Below, in pieces: positions 5,866 to 6,742 of a DNA stretch of 6,742 bases. The first letter of the stretch is position 1. Each line of letters opens with the position of its first letter. The translations under genes were made by a program, and so were the position numbers. A model generated the notes under the pieces. That model searched no databases. It was not told the DNA's origin and worked only from the letters and a program-made list of their open reading frames with translations. This stretch comes from Betaproteobacteria bacterium (GTDB lineage: Bacteria; Desulfobacterota; Desulfovibrionia; Desulfovibrionales; Desulfovibrionaceae): the NCBI GenBank assembly GCA_009778295.1, contig WRKB01000247.1:1-6742 (forward strand), written 5' to 3'.

Positions 5866-6742
5866 GTGCTTGACTGGCAAAAAAAGATATATTTCGACGA
5901 GCAGGACCGTGAACTTTTGGGTATGGTCAACCGTCTGCTCAACGCCAAAAGTGACGCCACGCTTGAACGCAAACTTTTCGATGCCAGCCTGCATCCTCAT
6001 GGCATCATGTCTCTTGCTGCTTCGCGCGAAATGCGCATCGCCATGTCCGTTACCAGGCTGCTCAACAGTCTTGAAGTCGGACAGGCCGAAGATCGCCTGC
6101 ATGCCCTGCAAGCCCTCCATGATCTCGTCCTGACTACAGCCCGGAGCGATCTGCGCCGTAATACGGCGCGTGTGCTCATCCAAACCATGAAGGAGCTGGT
6201 GCGCGCTTGCGGCGATGAACGTAAGCAGCTCATGCTGGCCCATGACTTCCGGCAAGCCGCCACCGGCAACCCCCACGTCGTGCGACGCCTGTTGCGGCGC
6301 TATCATTTGCTGGAAATGCCGGAAAACTGGAGCCAGTTGGCCTTTGATCACCATGTTCACGATGCCAATACGAAAGGCCGGAAAACGCCCACCCACCTGA
6401 TCATGGATGCCTGGCTTAAAGGGATACGCTATCTTACCGTCATTTATTATAATCATGTTGAAGCTGAAGCTGCGCGTGAGCTTATGCAAGCCGCGGATAT
6501 TATGGGTACGTCCGTACGTGTTGGCTTTGAATTCGCCTGTCCCTTCCGGGGGCGGTATGTGCATTTTATCTGGGCGCCACGTGGTTTTGCCAATGCAGAA
6601 GGTTTTTTGGATTTTTTGGCGGAAGCTCCGGTGCAGCATCTTATGCAGAAGGGGCGCGAAGCCTCTGCCTGGCAGCAGCAGTATGTTTACATGCTGCTGG
6701 AGAGGTGGAACACGCGCCATCGTTTCAGTGAAGGCGAACACT
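5866..6742 (+). CDS. Uncharacterised protein with a helical N-terminus and an atypical PHP-like domain (C-terminus beyond window)
   Basis: The frame is open to the right edge, giving 292 residues. Residues 1-155 are predicted helical, rich in Leu, Ala, Arg and Glu, with no signal peptide or membrane segment. From about 160 the pattern resembles a PHP (polymerase and histidinol phosphatase) domain: FDHHVHD at 160-166 matches the D-x-H-x-H metal motif; TPTHLIMDAWLKGIRYLTVIYYNHVE follows, where N196-H197 sits where PHP proteins usually have a D-H; then AARELMQAADIMGTSVRVGFEF with E222 at the place of the conserved GxE. PHP proteins are metal-dependent phosphoesterases, so a cytoplasmic hydrolase is plausible, but the D-to-N change and missing C-terminal metal ligands leave activity open. 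The start is uncertain: GTG 5866 has GGGG a few bases upstream; GTG 5836 would add ten residues; the first ATG is at 5923. The frame is open further upstream. Coding is well supported; the domain call is tentative. Confidence 0.7.
   Translation, partial: MLDWQKKIYFDEQDRELLGMVNRLLNAKSDATLERKLFDASLHPHGIMSLAASREMRIAMSVTRLLNSLEVGQAEDRLHALQALHDLVLTTARSDLRRNTARVLIQTMKELVRACGDERKQLMLAHDFRQAATGNPHVVRRLLRRYHLLEMPENWSQLAFDHHVHDANTKGRKTPTHLIMDAWLKGIRYLTVIYYNHVEAEAARELMQAADIMGTSVRVGFEFACPFRGRYVHFIWAPRGFANAEGFLDFLAEAPVQHLMQKGREASAWQQQYVYMLLERWNTRHRFSEGEH

Noticed and set aside
5851..6741. A 296-codon minus-strand open frame at the right end
   Set aside because: It is antisense to the PHP-like gene; the plus frame shows a better amino acid composition, a promoter candidate and a recognisable motif order.
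1..6742. A defence, phage or mobile-element system
   Set aside because: All recognised genes are core or generic functions, and no integrase, transposase, toxin-antitoxin pair, direct-repeat array or attachment-site-like repeat was found.

Overview
The window is an ordinary chromosomal housekeeping segment from a Gram-negative bacterium, most likely a Desulfovibrionaceae-type sulfate reducer (Desulfovibrio or a close relative). The main evidence is the SecA protein: its sequence, its short post-motif-V region and its overall length match what I remember of Desulfovibrio SecA. No database search could be run, so the taxonomic call is an inference. Base composition is moderately GC-rich, with AT-rich intergenic islands. 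I see no tRNA, rRNA, CRISPR, insertion sequence or phage gene.

Layout from left to right. (1) Positions 1-1065, minus strand: the N-terminal 355 residues of a polytopic membrane protein of the NhaD/CitMHS-type ion transporter superfamily, cut by the window edge. (2) Positions 1066-1266: a divergent promoter region. (3) Positions 1267-1857, plus strand: a compact TrmH-type SpoU tRNA 2'-O-methyltransferase. (4) Positions 1868-2509, minus strand: a secreted protein of unknown function, convergent with trmH and only 10 bases from it. (5) Positions 2510-2732: a non-coding stretch with a promoter candidate for the secreted protein and a hairpin plus T-tract facing the other way. (6) Positions 2733-5270, minus strand: secA, complete. 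(7) Positions 5271-5473: a divergent regulatory region with a secA promoter candidate and a perfect 24-bp palindrome. (8) Positions 5474-5692, plus strand: infA, complete, followed by its own terminator. (9) From about 5866 to the right edge, plus strand: the first 292 residues of a protein with an N-terminal helical region and an atypical PHP-like domain, running off the window.

The genes do not form one pathway. secA (protein export) and infA (translation initiation) share a divergent intergenic region; trmH modifies tRNA; the others are an ion transporter, a secreted protein and a possible metal-dependent hydrolase. Three of the four minus-strand or divergent genes have a sigma70-like promoter candidate with exact 17-bp spacing, which suggests mostly single-gene transcription units.

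Nothing here clearly amounts to a new multi-gene system. The items most worth a second look are the atypical PHP-like protein, the secA/infA palindrome, the plus-strand terminator that has no obvious plus-strand gene, and the unrecognised secreted protein.
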